Assembly (NCBI RefSeq): GCF_009498215.1
Contig: NZ_CP043498.1
Span: 2,696,501 to 2,760,500, forward strand
Source: Rhizobium grahamii
GTDB taxonomy: Bacteria; Pseudomonadota; Alphaproteobacteria; Rhizobiales; Rhizobiaceae
Length of the DNA stretch: 64,000 nt
Direction: 5' to 3'
A program made the position numbers and the translations under genes. Each line of letters opens with the position of its first letter. The stretch's first letter is position 1. Below the pieces are notes generated by a model. That model saw only the letters and a list, made by a program, of their open reading frames with translations, was not told the DNA's origin and ran no database searches. This document shows positions 45,955 through 55,600 of the stretch, one piece after another.

Positions 45955-47478
45955 ATGGCCCATTGGAGAAACACGAGCAGTCTGACGCCGCTCCGCGCGG
46001 CGAGCATTGCCGTGTCGGCAGTCGTATGCTGCCTTGTGCTCCAGCCGGGTTACGCTGAGGCACAGTCCACCCAGACGGCGCGCGCGGCGTCAAGCGCACC
46101 GGCCGCGCCGCTTTCGCCGATCGGCGACGACAGCGCCAATACCGACGATGCTTCCGTGCCCAAGGCAGCAACCGCTGACGACGACGCTGATGCCACGGAT
46201 ACAACGGCGGCGAAAACGGCAGGCGACCAGCGGGTGAGCGACGAGACGACGGGCTCGATCCTTGATGAGGACATGCTGCGTCTCAACACGCGCGAACCGG
46301 CTCTCGACGATCGCCTGCCCAAACGCAAAGCGGAATCCTACGTTTCGACCGAGGAAACGCCGGGGATCCGCGTCGGCACGTTCGTGCTGCGCCCGACGGT
46401 AACACAGAGCGTCAACGTCGAGACGAAGCGGGATGGCGGCGTCAAGCAGACGCGCGGCTTCCTCGAAACCGATTTTCTCGCCACCCTCACATCCGACTGG
46501 GCCCTGCACCAGCTGACGGTCACCACGCAGGGCGCCTGGCAGCAGAATTTCAGCGGCGAAGGCGAAGAGCAGCCGGACTTCAGGCTCAATGGCGATCTGC
46601 GCCTCGACCTGCCTGAGGATACCACCGCGCATCTGACCGGCGGTTACCGCTTCTACCGCGAGGATACCGACGATCCGAACGCCGTCCAGGATGCCGACAA
46701 GCAGTCCGATGTGCAGGAATTCTCGGCCGGCGCCTCCATCGAGCGCGACTTCGGCATCCTGCGCGGCAGCACCGGCATCGACCTGACGCGGACGATCTAT
46801 TCGGACGCGACGCTGAGCGACGGCACGACCGTCAACCTCAGCGACCGCAACCAGACGAGCGGCACGCTTCGTGGCCGCATCGGCTATGAAGTGTCGCCGG
46901 CCCTCATTCCCTTCATCGAGGCGAACGTCGGCAAGACGGTCTACGACGATACGGTCGACAGCGCCGGCTATAACCGCTCCGGCCAATCCTACGGCGCCAA
47001 GGTCGGCGTCGAAGTCGACATGGGTGAGAAACTGCGCGGCGAGGTCGGGATCGGCTATGAGGTCGCAACCTTCGACGACGATCGGCTGTCGGATATCGAC
47101 GCCGGCGTTGTCGATGCCCATCTCCTGTGGTCGCCGTTGCGCGGCACGGATGTCGATTTCGGCTTGCAGACCAGCATCCAGCCTTCCACGACGGCAGGCG
47201 AGTCGGGCTACGTTTCACATGCCCTGACGACGACGGTCACGCACCAGTTGCGCGACAATCTGGTCGGAACGTTCCTCGGCGGCATCACCTTGCGCGACTA
47301 TCCTTCGGACAGCTCGACCAACGACGAGACAGTCTATACGACGAGCGCCGGCCTGACCTGGAACATCAATCGCTACCTCGATCTGACCACGGCGATCGGC
47401 TACGAAGTGACCTCCAGAAAAACAAGCGCCGACTCGCAGCAACTGCGAGCCGGCGTCGGTCTCAAACTGAAACGCTGA
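45955..47478 (+). CDS. Outer-membrane beta-barrel protein (BBP2-like)
   Basis: The protein (507 residues from the ATG at 45955) has a signal peptide ending AEAQ, then a 100-residue acidic Ala/Asp/Thr-rich segment, and a C-terminal barrel of about 330 residues with alternating amphipathic strands (LTSDWALHQLTVTTQGAWQQ, AHLTGGYRFYREDTDD, QLRAGVGLKLKR at the end). The last residues are basic, not the usual terminal Phe. This resembles the putative beta-barrel porin 2 family. An ATG at 45895 with AAGG upstream is an alternative start. It faces galU tail-to-tail. Confidence 0.75.
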   Translation: MAHWRNTSSLTPLRAASIAVSAVVCCLVLQPGYAEAQSTQTARAASSAPAAPLSPIGDDSANTDDASVPKAATADDDADATDTTAAKTAGDQRVSDETTGSILDEDMLRLNTREPALDDRLPKRKAESYVSTEETPGIRVGTFVLRPTVTQSVNVETKRDGGVKQTRGFLETDFLATLTSDWALHQLTVTTQGAWQQNFSGEGEEQPDFRLNGDLRLDLPEDTTAHLTGGYRFYREDTDDPNAVQDADKQSDVQEFSAGASIERDFGILRGSTGIDLTRTIYSDATLSDGTTVNLSDRNQTSGTLRGRIGYEVSPALIPFIEANVGKTVYDDTVDSAGYNRSGQSYGAKVGVEVDMGEKLRGEVGIGYEVATFDDDRLSDIDAGVVDAHLLWSPLRGTDVDFGLQTSIQPSTTAGESGYVSHALTTTVTHQLRDNLVGTFLGGITLRDYPSDSSTNDETVYTTSAGLTWNINRYLDLTTAIGYEVTSRKTSADSQQLRAGVGLKLKR

Positions 47479-47482
47479 TCGC

Positions 47483-48370
47483 TCAGAGAGTCTTCAGGAG
47501 TGCCTTGAAGCCTTCTTCGACGGTCGGACGAATGTCCGCACGCTCCAGCGCGAAGGCGACGTTGGCGAGGATGAAGCCATCCTTGGCGCCGCAGTCGTAG
47601 GTCGTGCCCTTGAAGTGGTAACCGGCGAAATCCTGGTCCTTCAGCAGCTTCAGCATGCCGTCCGTGAGCTGGATCTCGTTGCCGGCGCCGCGCTCCTGGG
47701 TCTCGAGGATCTTGAAGACCTCGGGCTGCAGGATATAGCGACCGTTGATGAAGAAGTTGGAAGGTGCAGTGCCCTTCGCCGGCTTCTCGACCATGCTGTT
47801 GATGCGGAAACCGTCGCCAATGGCTTCACCAACGCCGACGATACCATACTTGTGCGCCTGCTCGGGTTCGCATTCCTCGACGGCGATGATGTTGCCGCCA
47901 CTCTGCGCATAAAGGTCGATCATCCCCTTCATGCAGCCCTTGCCTTCGCTCTTCATGATCATGTCAGGAAGCAGCAGGGCGAAAGGCTCATGGCCGACGA
48001 TCTCGCGTGCGCACCAGACCGCATGCCCGAGGCCGAGCGGTTCCTGCTGGCGGGTGAAGCTGACGGTACCGGCCTTGGGAAGCTGGCCGGCAAGCAGCGT
48101 CATTTCCGCCTTCTTGCTGCGCTCGCGCAGGGTCTGCTCAAGCTCGAAATGGATGTCGAAGTAGTCTTCGATGATGTGCTTGTTACGGCCCGTGACGAAA
48201 ACGAAATGTTCGATCCCAGCCTCGAGAGCCTCGTCAACGACGTACTGAATGATCGGCTTATCGACGACCGTCAGCATCTCCTTCGGAACCGCCTTGGTGG
48301 CCGGAAGGAAGCGAGTCCCCAGACCTGCGACCGGAAATACAGCTTTGCGAACTTTCTTATGCTCTGCCAC
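47483..48370 (-). CDS. galU: UTP-glucose-1-phosphate uridylyltransferase
   Basis: The 295-residue enzyme makes UDP-glucose for exopolysaccharide and LPS (called exoN in some rhizobia). The nucleotide-binding motif is [20 protein letters not shown] (first 20 residues of the domain), with [19 protein letters not shown] and the C-terminal YDCGAKDGF. The GTG start at 48370 has AGGAGG 5 bases upstream, so the longer open frame from 48394 is rejected. Confidence 0.95.
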   Translation of the reverse strand: MAEHKKVRKAVFPVAGLGTRFLPATKAVPKEMLTVVDKPIIQYVVDEALEAGIEHFVFVTGRNKHIIEDYFDIHFELEQTLRERSKKAEMTLLAGQLPKAGTVSFTRQQEPLGLGHAVWCAREIVGHEPFALLLPDMIMKSEGKGCMKGMIDLYAQSGGNIIAVEECEPEQAHKYGIVGVGEAIGDGFRINSMVEKPAKGTAPSNFFINGRYILQPEVFKILETQERGAGNEIQLTDGMLKLLKDQDFAGYHFKGTTYDCGAKDGFILANVAFALERADIRPTVEEGFKALLKTL

Positions 48371-48570
48371 ACAATCCTCCTGCAGTGATTTCACCGCTTG
48401 AAATAAAAGGCATTTTTGATTGGACTAGACGAAATTTGCTACTCTTTTGCAAATGGTGACTGCGTTCATGGGTCATGGTAAAGAATTTGTTGACTCCGTT
48501 CGGTTAGTCTCAGGTCTGAGCGGGCTTGCGCGCTCTGCTGTGCCTGAAACGAAAGGACGGATGACCGCCG

Positions 48571-49796
48571 ATGACTCAAAATCACAGAAACTCCCTTCGT
48601 GGTCTTGCTATCGCATTCATCGTGACCGCGACTGCCGGTCTGGCCCCCTCAACGCGAAGGCCGCCGACCAGCGATTCCAGAAGTGGATCGCGGACTTTTA
48701 TCAAACTGCCGCGCAAAATGGCATCAGCAAGGCAACCTACAGGAAAGCCTTCTCCGGCGTCACGGATCCGGATCCGACGGTGCTGGAAAAGGCCGCCTAT
48801 CAGCCTGAATTTACAACGAAAATTTGGGATTATGTAGATTCCCGTGTAAACCCGTACACGGTGCAGATCGGCCGCAAGATGGCGGCAAAACATGCCTCTA
48901 CGCTGAACGCGATCGAGCGTCATTTCGGCGTCGACAAAACGATTCTCCTCGCCATCTGGTCGATGGAGTCCAACTATGGCGCAGTTCTCGAAAAGGACGA
49001 CAGGCTGCATTACGTTCCGCGCGCGCTGGCAACGCTTGCCTATGCCGACGAACGCCGCGCGAACTTCGCCAAGAAGCAGCTTGTTGCAGCACTGAAGATC
49101 CTGCAGAATGGCGATATCTCGCCCGACGGCATGACCGGTTCCTGGGCAGGCGCCATGGGCCATACGCAATTCATTCCGACCAGCTACCTCCTTTACGCGG
49201 TCGATGCCGACGGCAATGGCCATCGCGATATCTGGAATTCCGTACCCGACGCGCTGGCAACGTCGGCGAATCTCCTCATGAAAAACGGCTGGGAAGCCGG
49301 CAAGACGTGGGGCTACGAGGTAAGCGTCCCGCAGAATGCGGCAAAGCAGGTCGGCAAGACGCACACGCTTGCGCAATGGGCAGCCATGGGCCTGACGCGG
49401 CCGAACGGCAAGGGCTTCCGTGACGGCGGCAGCAAGGCGATCCTGAAAATGCCGGCCGGTCCGAACGGCCCCGGCTTCCTGATGACCAGCAACTTCTTCA
49501 CCATCAAGAAGTACAACGCCTCCGATAGCTACGCGATCGCGGTCGGTCTGCTGGCGGACGAGATTGCCGGCTACGGCGGCATGAAACAGCGCTGGCCGCG
49601 CCCGGATGGCACGCTCGACGTCAAGGAAAAGTTCGAACTTCAGACACGCCTGAAGGCGCTTGGCTACTATGACGGCGAAGTGGACGGCAACTTCGGCAGC
49701 GGCTCCAAGGCCGCTATATCGGCAGTCCAGAGCCGGATGGGCCTGCAGCAGGACGGCGAACCCTCGCTGCCGCTGCTGAATGCGCTTCGCAAATAG
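48571..49796 (+). CDS. Lytic murein transglycosylase (MltB type) with frameshift in the signal peptide region
   Basis: The mature enzyme has an MltB-type catalytic domain (AIWSMESNYG with the catalytic Glu; GSWAGAMGHTQFIPTSY) and a C-terminal peptidoglycan-binding repeat (LQTRLKALGYYDGEVDGNFG). It cleaves the glycan strand. The true N-terminus seems to be the ATG at 48571 in another frame: MTQNHRNSLRGLAIAFIVTA, a signal peptide, which joins the enzyme frame if one C is added to the C5 run at 48644-48648, giving GLAPLNAKA|ADQRF, 408 residues. As sequenced, the enzyme frame from 48561 lacks a signal peptide and so would not be exported. Confidence 0.8.
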
Positions 49797-49880
49797 GACT
49801 TGTGTCCGCACCCTACGTTTTGAGGTGTGGACGCTTCCGCCGCTCCGTGAGAAAATGGCGGCAGATGCGAGGCTGTTGAC

Positions 49881-51089
49881 ATGCGTAACCGAGTAACGAA
49901 AAAAACGGCCCGCTGGGGCGCGATCGGCGCCGCCGCCCTGGTATTTTCCTCCGGCATCCTGCCTCCGCATAACATTGCCGAGGCGCAGGAGCGCTATTAC
50001 CAGCGCCGTTCCATTCTCGATTTCTTCCTCGGCCGCCGCTACATCGACGATTACCCGCCGGCTCCGAACGAAAGCGCCCCACCGCGCTCCATTCCCAAAA
50101 AGAAGAAGACGGCTCCGAAAGCGACTGTTGCCGCGCCCCGCCCAGCTCCGCCGGTGGCGCCACCGGAAGAAAAGGCTGTCGAGAAGCTCGACACCGCCCA
50201 GAAGATCCTCGTCGTCGGCGACTTTCTTGCCGGCGGGCTCGGCGTCGGCATGGACGCCGCTTTCCAGGATTCGCCGGGTGTCGTCATCGAAACCCACAGC
50301 AACGTCGCCTCTGGCCTCGTTCGCGACGATTATTACGATTGGCCGTCGCAGCTGACGAAATTCATGGACGAGAGCAAGCCGGCGATGGTCGTCGTCCTGC
50401 TCGGCGCCAACGATCGGCAGCAGATGGTCACCGATAGCGGCAAGGAGAAATTCCGGACCGACGGCTGGTTCGCCGAATATCAACGCCGCGTCGCAAGCTT
50501 CGGCAAGGAAGTGACGGCCCGCAAGATTCCCCTGCTCTGGGTCGGATTGCCGGCCTTCGATTCTCCGGCGATGACCGCGGATGCGCTGCAGATGAACCAG
50601 CTGTACCGCAAGCAGGTCGAGAGCGTCGGCGGCGAGTTCGTCGATGTCTGGGACGGCTTCGTCAACGAGAACGGCGAATTCATCGTGACGGGCTCCGACA
50701 TCAATGGTCAGCAGGTTCGCCTCAGAACTTCCGATGGCATCAACCTGACCGAGGCCGGCCGCCGCAAGCTCGCCTTCTATGTCGAAAAGCCCGTTCGCCG
50801 CATCCTTGGCACGCAGGCAAGCCCCGACCTCGTCCGCCTCGACAGCAGCAATGTCCCGGCGCTCGACCTCTCCTCCAACCCGGCCGACCACACCGACCCG
50901 ATCAGCCTTTCCGACCCGAATCTCGACGGCGGAACAGCACTCCTCGGCGGAGCCGCCCAACCCGTTTCCACCGGCAAGTCGCCGCGCGACAGACTGGTGC
51001 AGGACGGCGAGATGGCCCCGCCACCGGCAGGCCGCGTCGACGACTACTCGATGACGCCGGCAAAACCGGCCGAACTGTCCGCGAAATAG
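49881..51089 (+). CDS. DUF459 SGNH-fold protein, catalytic residues replaced
   Basis: The 402-residue protein has an N-terminal hydrophobic segment (residues 12-35), a Pro/Lys-rich linker, and an SGNH-like domain from 105 to 310. The block I GDS is GDF (F115), and the block V DxxH is DGIN (N288), so the nucleophile and the base are both missing. The block III GxND (GAND, 175-178) is kept. The C-terminal 90 residues are disordered. It follows the transglycosylase gene on the same strand after 84 bases, so a cell-wall or polysaccharide role as a non-catalytic binding protein is inferred. Confidence 0.8.
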   Translation: MRNRVTKKTARWGAIGAAALVFSSGILPPHNIAEAQERYYQRRSILDFFLGRRYIDDYPPAPNESAPPRSIPKKKKTAPKATVAAPRPAPPVAPPEEKAVEKLDTAQKILVVGDFLAGGLGVGMDAAFQDSPGVVIETHSNVASGLVRDDYYDWPSQLTKFMDESKPAMVVVLLGANDRQQMVTDSGKEKFRTDGWFAEYQRRVASFGKEVTARKIPLLWVGLPAFDSPAMTADALQMNQLYRKQVESVGGEFVDVWDGFVNENGEFIVTGSDINGQQVRLRTSDGINLTEAGRRKLAFYVEKPVRRILGTQASPDLVRLDSSNVPALDLSSNPADHTDPISLSDPNLDGGTALLGGAAQPVSTGKSPRDRLVQDGEMAPPPAGRVDDYSMTPAKPAELSAK

Positions 51090-51108
51090 AAGAGACCGCA
51101 GGCAGAGG

Positions 51109-51552
51109 CTATAAACCCGTTAACTGAGTGTCGCTCCAGACAAGAGAGCGACCATCGGCGGATTTGACTTCCAGCCGAGCGACGGGCGCGCGTTTGTCCC
51201 GGTCTACCAGCGAAGAGCGAGCCTCCCCATCCGTGAACAGGTAGTCTTCGCCCCACTGGCGGAGTGCGACGATGACGGGAAACAGACCGCGCCCTTTCGG
51301 CGTAAGGACGTATTCGCGGTACGCGCTTCCATCCGAGGCCGGAACGGTTTCGAAAATCCCTCGCTTCGTGAGGTCGCGCAATCGGGTCGACAGCACGCCC
51401 TTGCTGATGCCCAGCCCGTTCTGGAATTCGCCGAAACGACGCTTGCCGTCGAAAGCGTTGCGGATGATCAGGAGCGACCACCAGTCGCCGATGGCATCAA
51501 GAGAGCGCGCAACGGGGCAACCGACATTCCACAGGCTAACGCGTTTCACCAT
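51109..51552 (-). CDS. HxlR-family transcriptional regulator
   Basis: The 147-residue winged-helix protein matches HxlR/MarR-like: CPVARSLDAIGDWWSLLIIRNAF, then RRFGEFQNGLGISKGVLSTRLRDL (split as FGEFQNGLGISKGV and LSTRLRDL) with the recognition helix, and YREYVLTPKGRGLFPVIVAL. The ATG at 51552 is preferred to a GTG two codons earlier. It has the typical single N-terminal Cys (C14) of redox-sensing HxlR proteins (here in GCPVARSL). Divergent from an MFS transporter with a palindromic operator between them. Confidence 0.9.
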   Translation of the reverse strand: MVKRVSLWNVGCPVARSLDAIGDWWSLLIIRNAFDGKRRFGEFQNGLGISKGVLSTRLRDLTKRGIFETVPASDGSAYREYVLTPKGRGLFPVIVALRQWGEDYLFTDGEARSSLVDRDKRAPVARLEVKSADGRSLVWSDTQLTGL

Positions 51553-51567
51553 CGGCACCGATCTCCA

Positions 51568-51606
51568 ATCTCAAATCTGGTTCTATCTTAGAACTGGATT
51601 TGAGAT
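51568..51606. promoter_or_regulatory. Large palindromic operator between HxlR and MFS genes
   Basis: A 39-base near-perfect palindrome: ten-base outer arms atctcaaatc and gatttgagat, and inner arms ggttcta and tagaac(c-equivalent) around a TCT centre; only two symmetric positions mismatch. It lies midway between the divergent HxlR and MFS starts and is the obvious binding site for the HxlR dimer(s), covering both promoters. Confidence 0.75.
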
Positions 51607-51657
51607 GAGCCAAGTGGTTTCAACGTCCAACGGAATTGACATCACGAGGAACTGACG

Positions 51658-52902
51658 ATGGGCGAGAACACTGCAGATGCCGCAAATACAGTTGCTGCCC
51701 AAGGGCTGTCGAAAGCGCAAACGCTGATCATCGCCGCGGCAGCAGGCATGAGCGTGGCCAACATCTATTACGCCCAGCCCCTGCTCGATCTCATGGCGCA
51801 TGAGATCGGCATTTCGTCTTCCAGCATCGGCCTTGTCGTCACGCTGACACAGGTCGGATACGGGCTGGGCTTGATCCTCATCGTCCCGATCGGCGATATC
51901 ACCGACCGCCGAAAGCTCATCGTCATCCAGGGGCTGCTTTCGGCGATCGCTCTTGTCGTCGTTGCGACGGCTGGAGCGAAAACGATGCTGCTGGCTGGCA
52001 TGGGCGCGGTCGGATTGCTGGCCGTTCTCGTTCAGATACTCGTAGCCCAGGCTGCGGCACTGGCGACGCCAGCTCAGCGCGGCAGCGTGGTCGGCACTGT
52101 CACCAGCGGCGTCGTAGCGGGCATCCTCGCAGCTCGATCCGTTGCCGGCACGATTGCCGATTTCGGCGGATGGCGCACGGTATATCTGACATCTGCGCTG
52201 CTCACGGTCGCGATGGTCTGTATCCTTGCGCGGGTGTTGCCGCGGCGAGCGGCAGAGCGTCAGCCGGACACCTATCTCAACGCTCTCCTCTCCGTTCCAC
52301 GCACGTTCCTGAGTGAACCGGTTCTGCTCTTTCGAGGCATACTCGCGCTCCTGATCTTCGCATCCTTCAGCACGTTCTGGACCGCGCTGGTGCTTCCGCT
52401 CAGTGCACCACCATTCTCCTATTCCCATACCTTGATTGGTCTGTTCGGGCTGGTTGGACTGGCCGGGGCCATCGGAGCAACATGCGCTGGAAGACTTGCA
52501 GATAGAGGCCACGGCCGATCGACGACCGGAATTTCGCTAGCGCTCCTGCTGGCATCCTGGGGACTGATCGCTTTCCTCCCACTCTCCATTTCGGTGTTGT
52601 TGATCGGCGTGTTCCTGCTCGACCTGGCGGTCCAGGCCGTCCACGTGACCAACCTCAGCGTTATCGTGAACCTGCATCCGCAAAAGAGTGGTCGCCTGAT
52701 TGGCGGCTACATGATCTTTTACTCGGTCGGTAGCGCCAGCGGCGCGATCGCCGCCACGGCAAGCTACGCGCGGTATGGCTGGCTGGGGATCTCGGTGCTG
52801 GGAGCAGCCTTCAGCGGCATTGCACTCGCGGTTTGGATCGCCAATCGCCTTTCAACGAGCGCCGATCGAACGGCTCGCTTGGTCGAATATCCCCACGGAT
52901 GA
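51658..52902 (+). CDS. Major facilitator superfamily transporter
   Basis: The 414-residue protein has twelve hydrophobic segments; the first reads TLIIAAAAGMSVANIYYAQP, and the loop 2-3 motif is GDITDRRKLIV. Such DHA1-type transporters export drugs or small metabolites. The ATG at 51658 has GAGGAA upstream. Control by the divergent HxlR regulator through the palindrome is likely, as in other efflux pairs induced by toxic aldehydes or quinones. Confidence 0.9.
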   Translation: MGENTADAANTVAAQGLSKAQTLIIAAAAGMSVANIYYAQPLLDLMAHEIGISSSSIGLVVTLTQVGYGLGLILIVPIGDITDRRKLIVIQGLLSAIALVVVATAGAKTMLLAGMGAVGLLAVLVQILVAQAAALATPAQRGSVVGTVTSGVVAGILAARSVAGTIADFGGWRTVYLTSALLTVAMVCILARVLPRRAAERQPDTYLNALLSVPRTFLSEPVLLFRGILALLIFASFSTFWTALVLPLSAPPFSYSHTLIGLFGLVGLAGAIGATCAGRLADRGHGRSTTGISLALLLASWGLIAFLPLSISVLLIGVFLLDLAVQAVHVTNLSVIVNLHPQKSGRLIGGYMIFYSVGSASGAIAATASYARYGWLGISVLGAAFSGIALAVWIANRLSTSADRTARLVEYPHG

Positions 52903-53002
52903 CGGCTTTTGAGCCGAAAGCCGACTTGGATCGGCGTCGGCTTCGCGCAATCGCTTGCGATGCCGGTGGTGAGCCAAGCGACAGTGCGTGAACCACGAGT
53001 TG

Positions 53003-54049
53003 TTAATGCACTGAAATGTCAGGAGCCGCTTGGCGGCCGAAGTGCCCGACATTGAGCTCCCGCCATCGGTTCGGCGTTATGCCTTCCCAGTCCCGGAAAG
53101 CGCGGTAGAAGGAGCTGGTGTCCTGATATCCCAAGAGGCAGGCCACCTCCCCGATCTCGGTCGACGGATCGGACAGTAGTTGCCGACCCAGTTCCTGGCG
53201 CGCCTCGATGAGAAGTTCCCGAAATGTCGTGCCTTCATCGGTGATCCGGCGCTGCAGGGTGCGCTCGCTCACTCCTATCTCGAACGCGACGTCGGACAGT
53301 TCCGGCCGGCCGCTGGCTAGTCTCCGCTTCAACACGATCTTCACCTGCTCGCGGATCGAACTGCGCGCCTGGATTTCGCCCAGCGCCGACGCAAGGGCGG
53401 GCGTGAGTAATTCCAGGAGTTCCGGATTGTGACCAGGAAACGGTCGATCCAGATCGGCGGACTTGAGAATCAGGGCGTTGCGGGATTGGCCATAGCGAAT
53501 GGGACACCCGAAATATAGCCGATGCGCTTCGCTCTTCGGGTCCGCCCGCTGGAACTCCACGCGGACGGGCGTCAGCCGCTGCCCGGTGCCGCGTCGGCCC
53601 AATTCGACCAACGTGGCGAAGTCGACGTCGACGGCGATCGACGGCTCCGGTTCGGTAGCGTAGAGCCATTCGAACATAACCATGCATTCCTCACCTTCCT
53701 CGGAGAAGTGCAACTTCTCGGGTGTGCAGAGTCGCTTGAACCGCGCTATGCGCGACAGCCCGTCCCTGTAGTCGCGGGCATGAAAGGCGGCGAGGCTCGC
53801 GGGTGGGTGAACAGAAGTTTCGGCTGCTTCGACCAGCTTGATACCGAGGCCTGGGTCGGCCGTCAGTTCCTCCAATGACCGCCACAGGGCGAAGAACTGC
53901 GCGGTGCTCACTAGCCCTTGGCCGTTGAGGTGCAGTGTCGCGGGAAGGCGCGCCTGGCGCAGCAGCGCCGCCGGACGCACGCCGACATGTTCGACTGCGA
54001 GCCAGAACGCCCGAGGTATCTTGCACCTGTCTGCCGGCGCTCCACTCAT
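53003..54049 (-). CDS. AraC-family regulator (arabinose-binding-domain type)
   Basis: The 348-residue regulator has an N-terminal effector domain of the Arabinose_bd type (residues 15-205: RAFWLAVEHVGVRPAALLRQA, later FGCPIRYGQSRNALIL) and a C-terminal AraC DNA-binding domain with LSDVAFEIGVSERTLQRRI and IGEVACLLGYQDTSSFYRAF. The start ATG at 54049 is 10 bases behind the SDR stop, so the two are probably co-transcribed. It likely regulates that SDR. Confidence 0.9.
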   Translation of the reverse strand: MSGAPADRCKIPRAFWLAVEHVGVRPAALLRQARLPATLHLNGQGLVSTAQFFALWRSLEELTADPGLGIKLVEAAETSVHPPASLAAFHARDYRDGLSRIARFKRLCTPEKLHFSEEGEECMVMFEWLYATEPEPSIAVDVDFATLVELGRRGTGQRLTPVRVEFQRADPKSEAHRLYFGCPIRYGQSRNALILKSADLDRPFPGHNPELLELLTPALASALGEIQARSSIREQVKIVLKRRLASGRPELSDVAFEIGVSERTLQRRITDEGTTFRELLIEARQELGRQLLSDPSTEIGEVACLLGYQDTSSFYRAFRDWEGITPNRWRELNVGHFGRQAAPDISVH

Positions 54050-54059
54050 GGCTTTCTCC

Positions 54060-54890
54060 CTATCCCATCTGGCTCATGATCACCCGGTCGAACAAGCGGT
54101 CGCCGAACCAGTTGCGGATCATGATCATGGGCTTCGCATACTTGCCCGCCACATACCGCGTACGCGGCTTTCTTGCAGCAACAGCCTTGGAGACGATGCC
54201 GGCAATGACAACCGGATCGGTGCCGCGGCCATGGCCATAGGCCTCCCGCGTCGACTTGGCGACTGCCTGCGTCACCTTCGCGTAAGGACCTTCGCCCGAA
54301 CGCTTGAGAAGTCCGTCGGCGACCACGTCGCCGAATCCTGTCTCGATAAGACCGGGCTCAACCACCACGACCCGGATGCCCAACGGCGCAAGTTCGAGCC
54401 GCAGACTATCCGACCAGCCTTCGAGCGCGTGTTTGGTGGCGTGGTACCAAGCGCCAAGGAGAGTGTAAATCTTGCCGCCCATGGAGGTGATATTGACGAT
54501 CGTGCCCGCTCCCCTTCTGCGCATCGCCGGAAGCAGCATCTGCGTCAGCCGTGCGGGACCGAACACATTCACCTCGAACTGATATCTAGCTTCATCAACA
54601 TCGATGTCCTCCACGGGGCCATAGAGGCCGAATCCGGCATTGTTAACCAGCACGTCAACGCCCCCTGTTTGAGCGAGGATCGTTTCGACGGCGGCTCTGA
54701 TTTCGTCTTCGTTCGAGATGTCCATGCGCAGGGGCGTGGCTCCCATCCGTGCAAGATCGTCCATCTTCTCGACCCGACGGGCGGCGACGTAAACTTTATA
54801 GCCATCCGAAATCAGGCGCTTGGCGATCGCCTTGCCCATGCCGGAGGATGCGCCGGTGACGAGCGCGGTCTTCTTTCTATTGTCAATCAT
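54060..54890 (-). CDS. Short-chain dehydrogenase/reductase (SDR)
   Basis: The 276-residue classical SDR has TGASSGMGKAIAK at 13-25, the VLVNNAGFGLYGP segment, the catalytic Ser in NITSMGG and the YHATKHALEG active site. The ATG at 54890 with AGAGAG upstream gives normal length; the C-terminus is longer than the minimum, with a membrane-associated-looking tail. It is followed by the AraC regulator. Substrate unknown. Confidence 0.9.
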   Translation of the reverse strand: MIDNRKKTALVTGASSGMGKAIAKRLISDGYKVYVAARRVEKMDDLARMGATPLRMDISNEDEIRAAVETILAQTGGVDVLVNNAGFGLYGPVEDIDVDEARYQFEVNVFGPARLTQMLLPAMRRRGAGTIVNITSMGGKIYTLLGAWYHATKHALEGWSDSLRLELAPLGIRVVVVEPGLIETGFGDVVADGLLKRSGEGPYAKVTQAVAKSTREAYGHGRGTDPVVIAGIVSKAVAARKPRTRYVAGKYAKPMIMIRNWFGDRLFDRVIMSQMG

Positions 54891-55372
54891 CTCGATCTCT
54901 CTTTGTTGTGAGATGACCTTATGCCCCGTCCGGCGGTCGATCATTGACGAAGGATGCCAGAGCACTTGCAGAATACGCCAAACGTGCAGCGAATTCCCTT
55001 ACTGAGCCAAGCCGTCCAATTCGCACTCGAAAAACGCCTAGGGCGATTTGTCGGGAGCGTGCCGCCGCCTTCACTCAGCGTTCGCGGTGATTCCAGTTCG
55101 TAGGGAATTAAATGCAAGGCACTGCGTGCCGTACACCAACCGCGGGCCTTGTTGTTGTCTGCGATTGAACGCAAGCACACGGCTCAAAGTCCTGGCTTCC
55201 AAGCTGATTGGCGGAATGTCTTCGATGGCCGGACGCTGACATTGATCGGCGGCCGCTTCGCGCCATGGGGGGCATTAGCGTCGGGTCGCCCGTGCGGTTT
55301 CCCGCGTGAGTAACGCCGAAGCGTCGTCTGCCTTCCGGGAGTTCCTATAGGCTGGGATCAGCAATGATGCGA
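54891..55372. other. Intergenic region, no gene recognised
   Basis: These 482 bases carry only short open frames on either strand with no family resemblance or ribosome site. No terminator with a T tract and no RNA gene is seen. The region lies downstream of the small membrane protein gene (leftward) and upstream of the SDR gene (leftward), so the SDR promoter should be near 54900-55000. Confidence 0.4.
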
Positions 55373-55600
55373 TCAGGGGAAGCTCAGGTCCAAACCGAGC
55401 ATCCTGCCAAGGAAAAAGGCGAAGATCACCACGCATAGCAGCGATAACACAAAGACGGCGGCCATCTTGCCGCCCGTGCGTAGCACCGCGCCCCGATCCC
55501 CATTCTCCGCTTTGTCGTAATGCCACTTGATGGCGAAGTACATGCCCGCGCCCAGCACGAGAACCTTGAAGGTAACGAAGACTACAGGAATCCAATCCAT
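55373..55600 (-). CDS. Small two-helix membrane protein
   Basis: The 75-residue protein MDWIPVVFVTFKVLVLGAGM to LDLSFP has two hydrophobic helices (about 5-24 and 48-68) joined by a charged loop KWHYDKAENGDRGAVLRTGG. AGGG stands 9 bases before the ATG at 55600; the longer upstream frame is not coding-like. I do not recognise the family; it resembles small hypothetical inner-membrane proteins of Rhizobiales. Confidence 0.75.
   Translation of the reverse strand: MDWIPVVFVTFKVLVLGAGMYFAIKWHYDKAENGDRGAVLRTGGKMAAVFVLSLLCVVIFAFFLGRMLGLDLSFP

Noticed and set aside
48430..48452. Inverted repeat atttgc/gcaaat between galU and the transglycosylase gene as an operator
   Set aside because: The arms are only six bases and AT-rich sequence makes such repeats common.
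54941..55180. 79-codon minus-strand frame in the 54.9-55.4 kb gap as a small gene
   Set aside because: No ribosome site, no family resemblance and composition unlike coding sequence.
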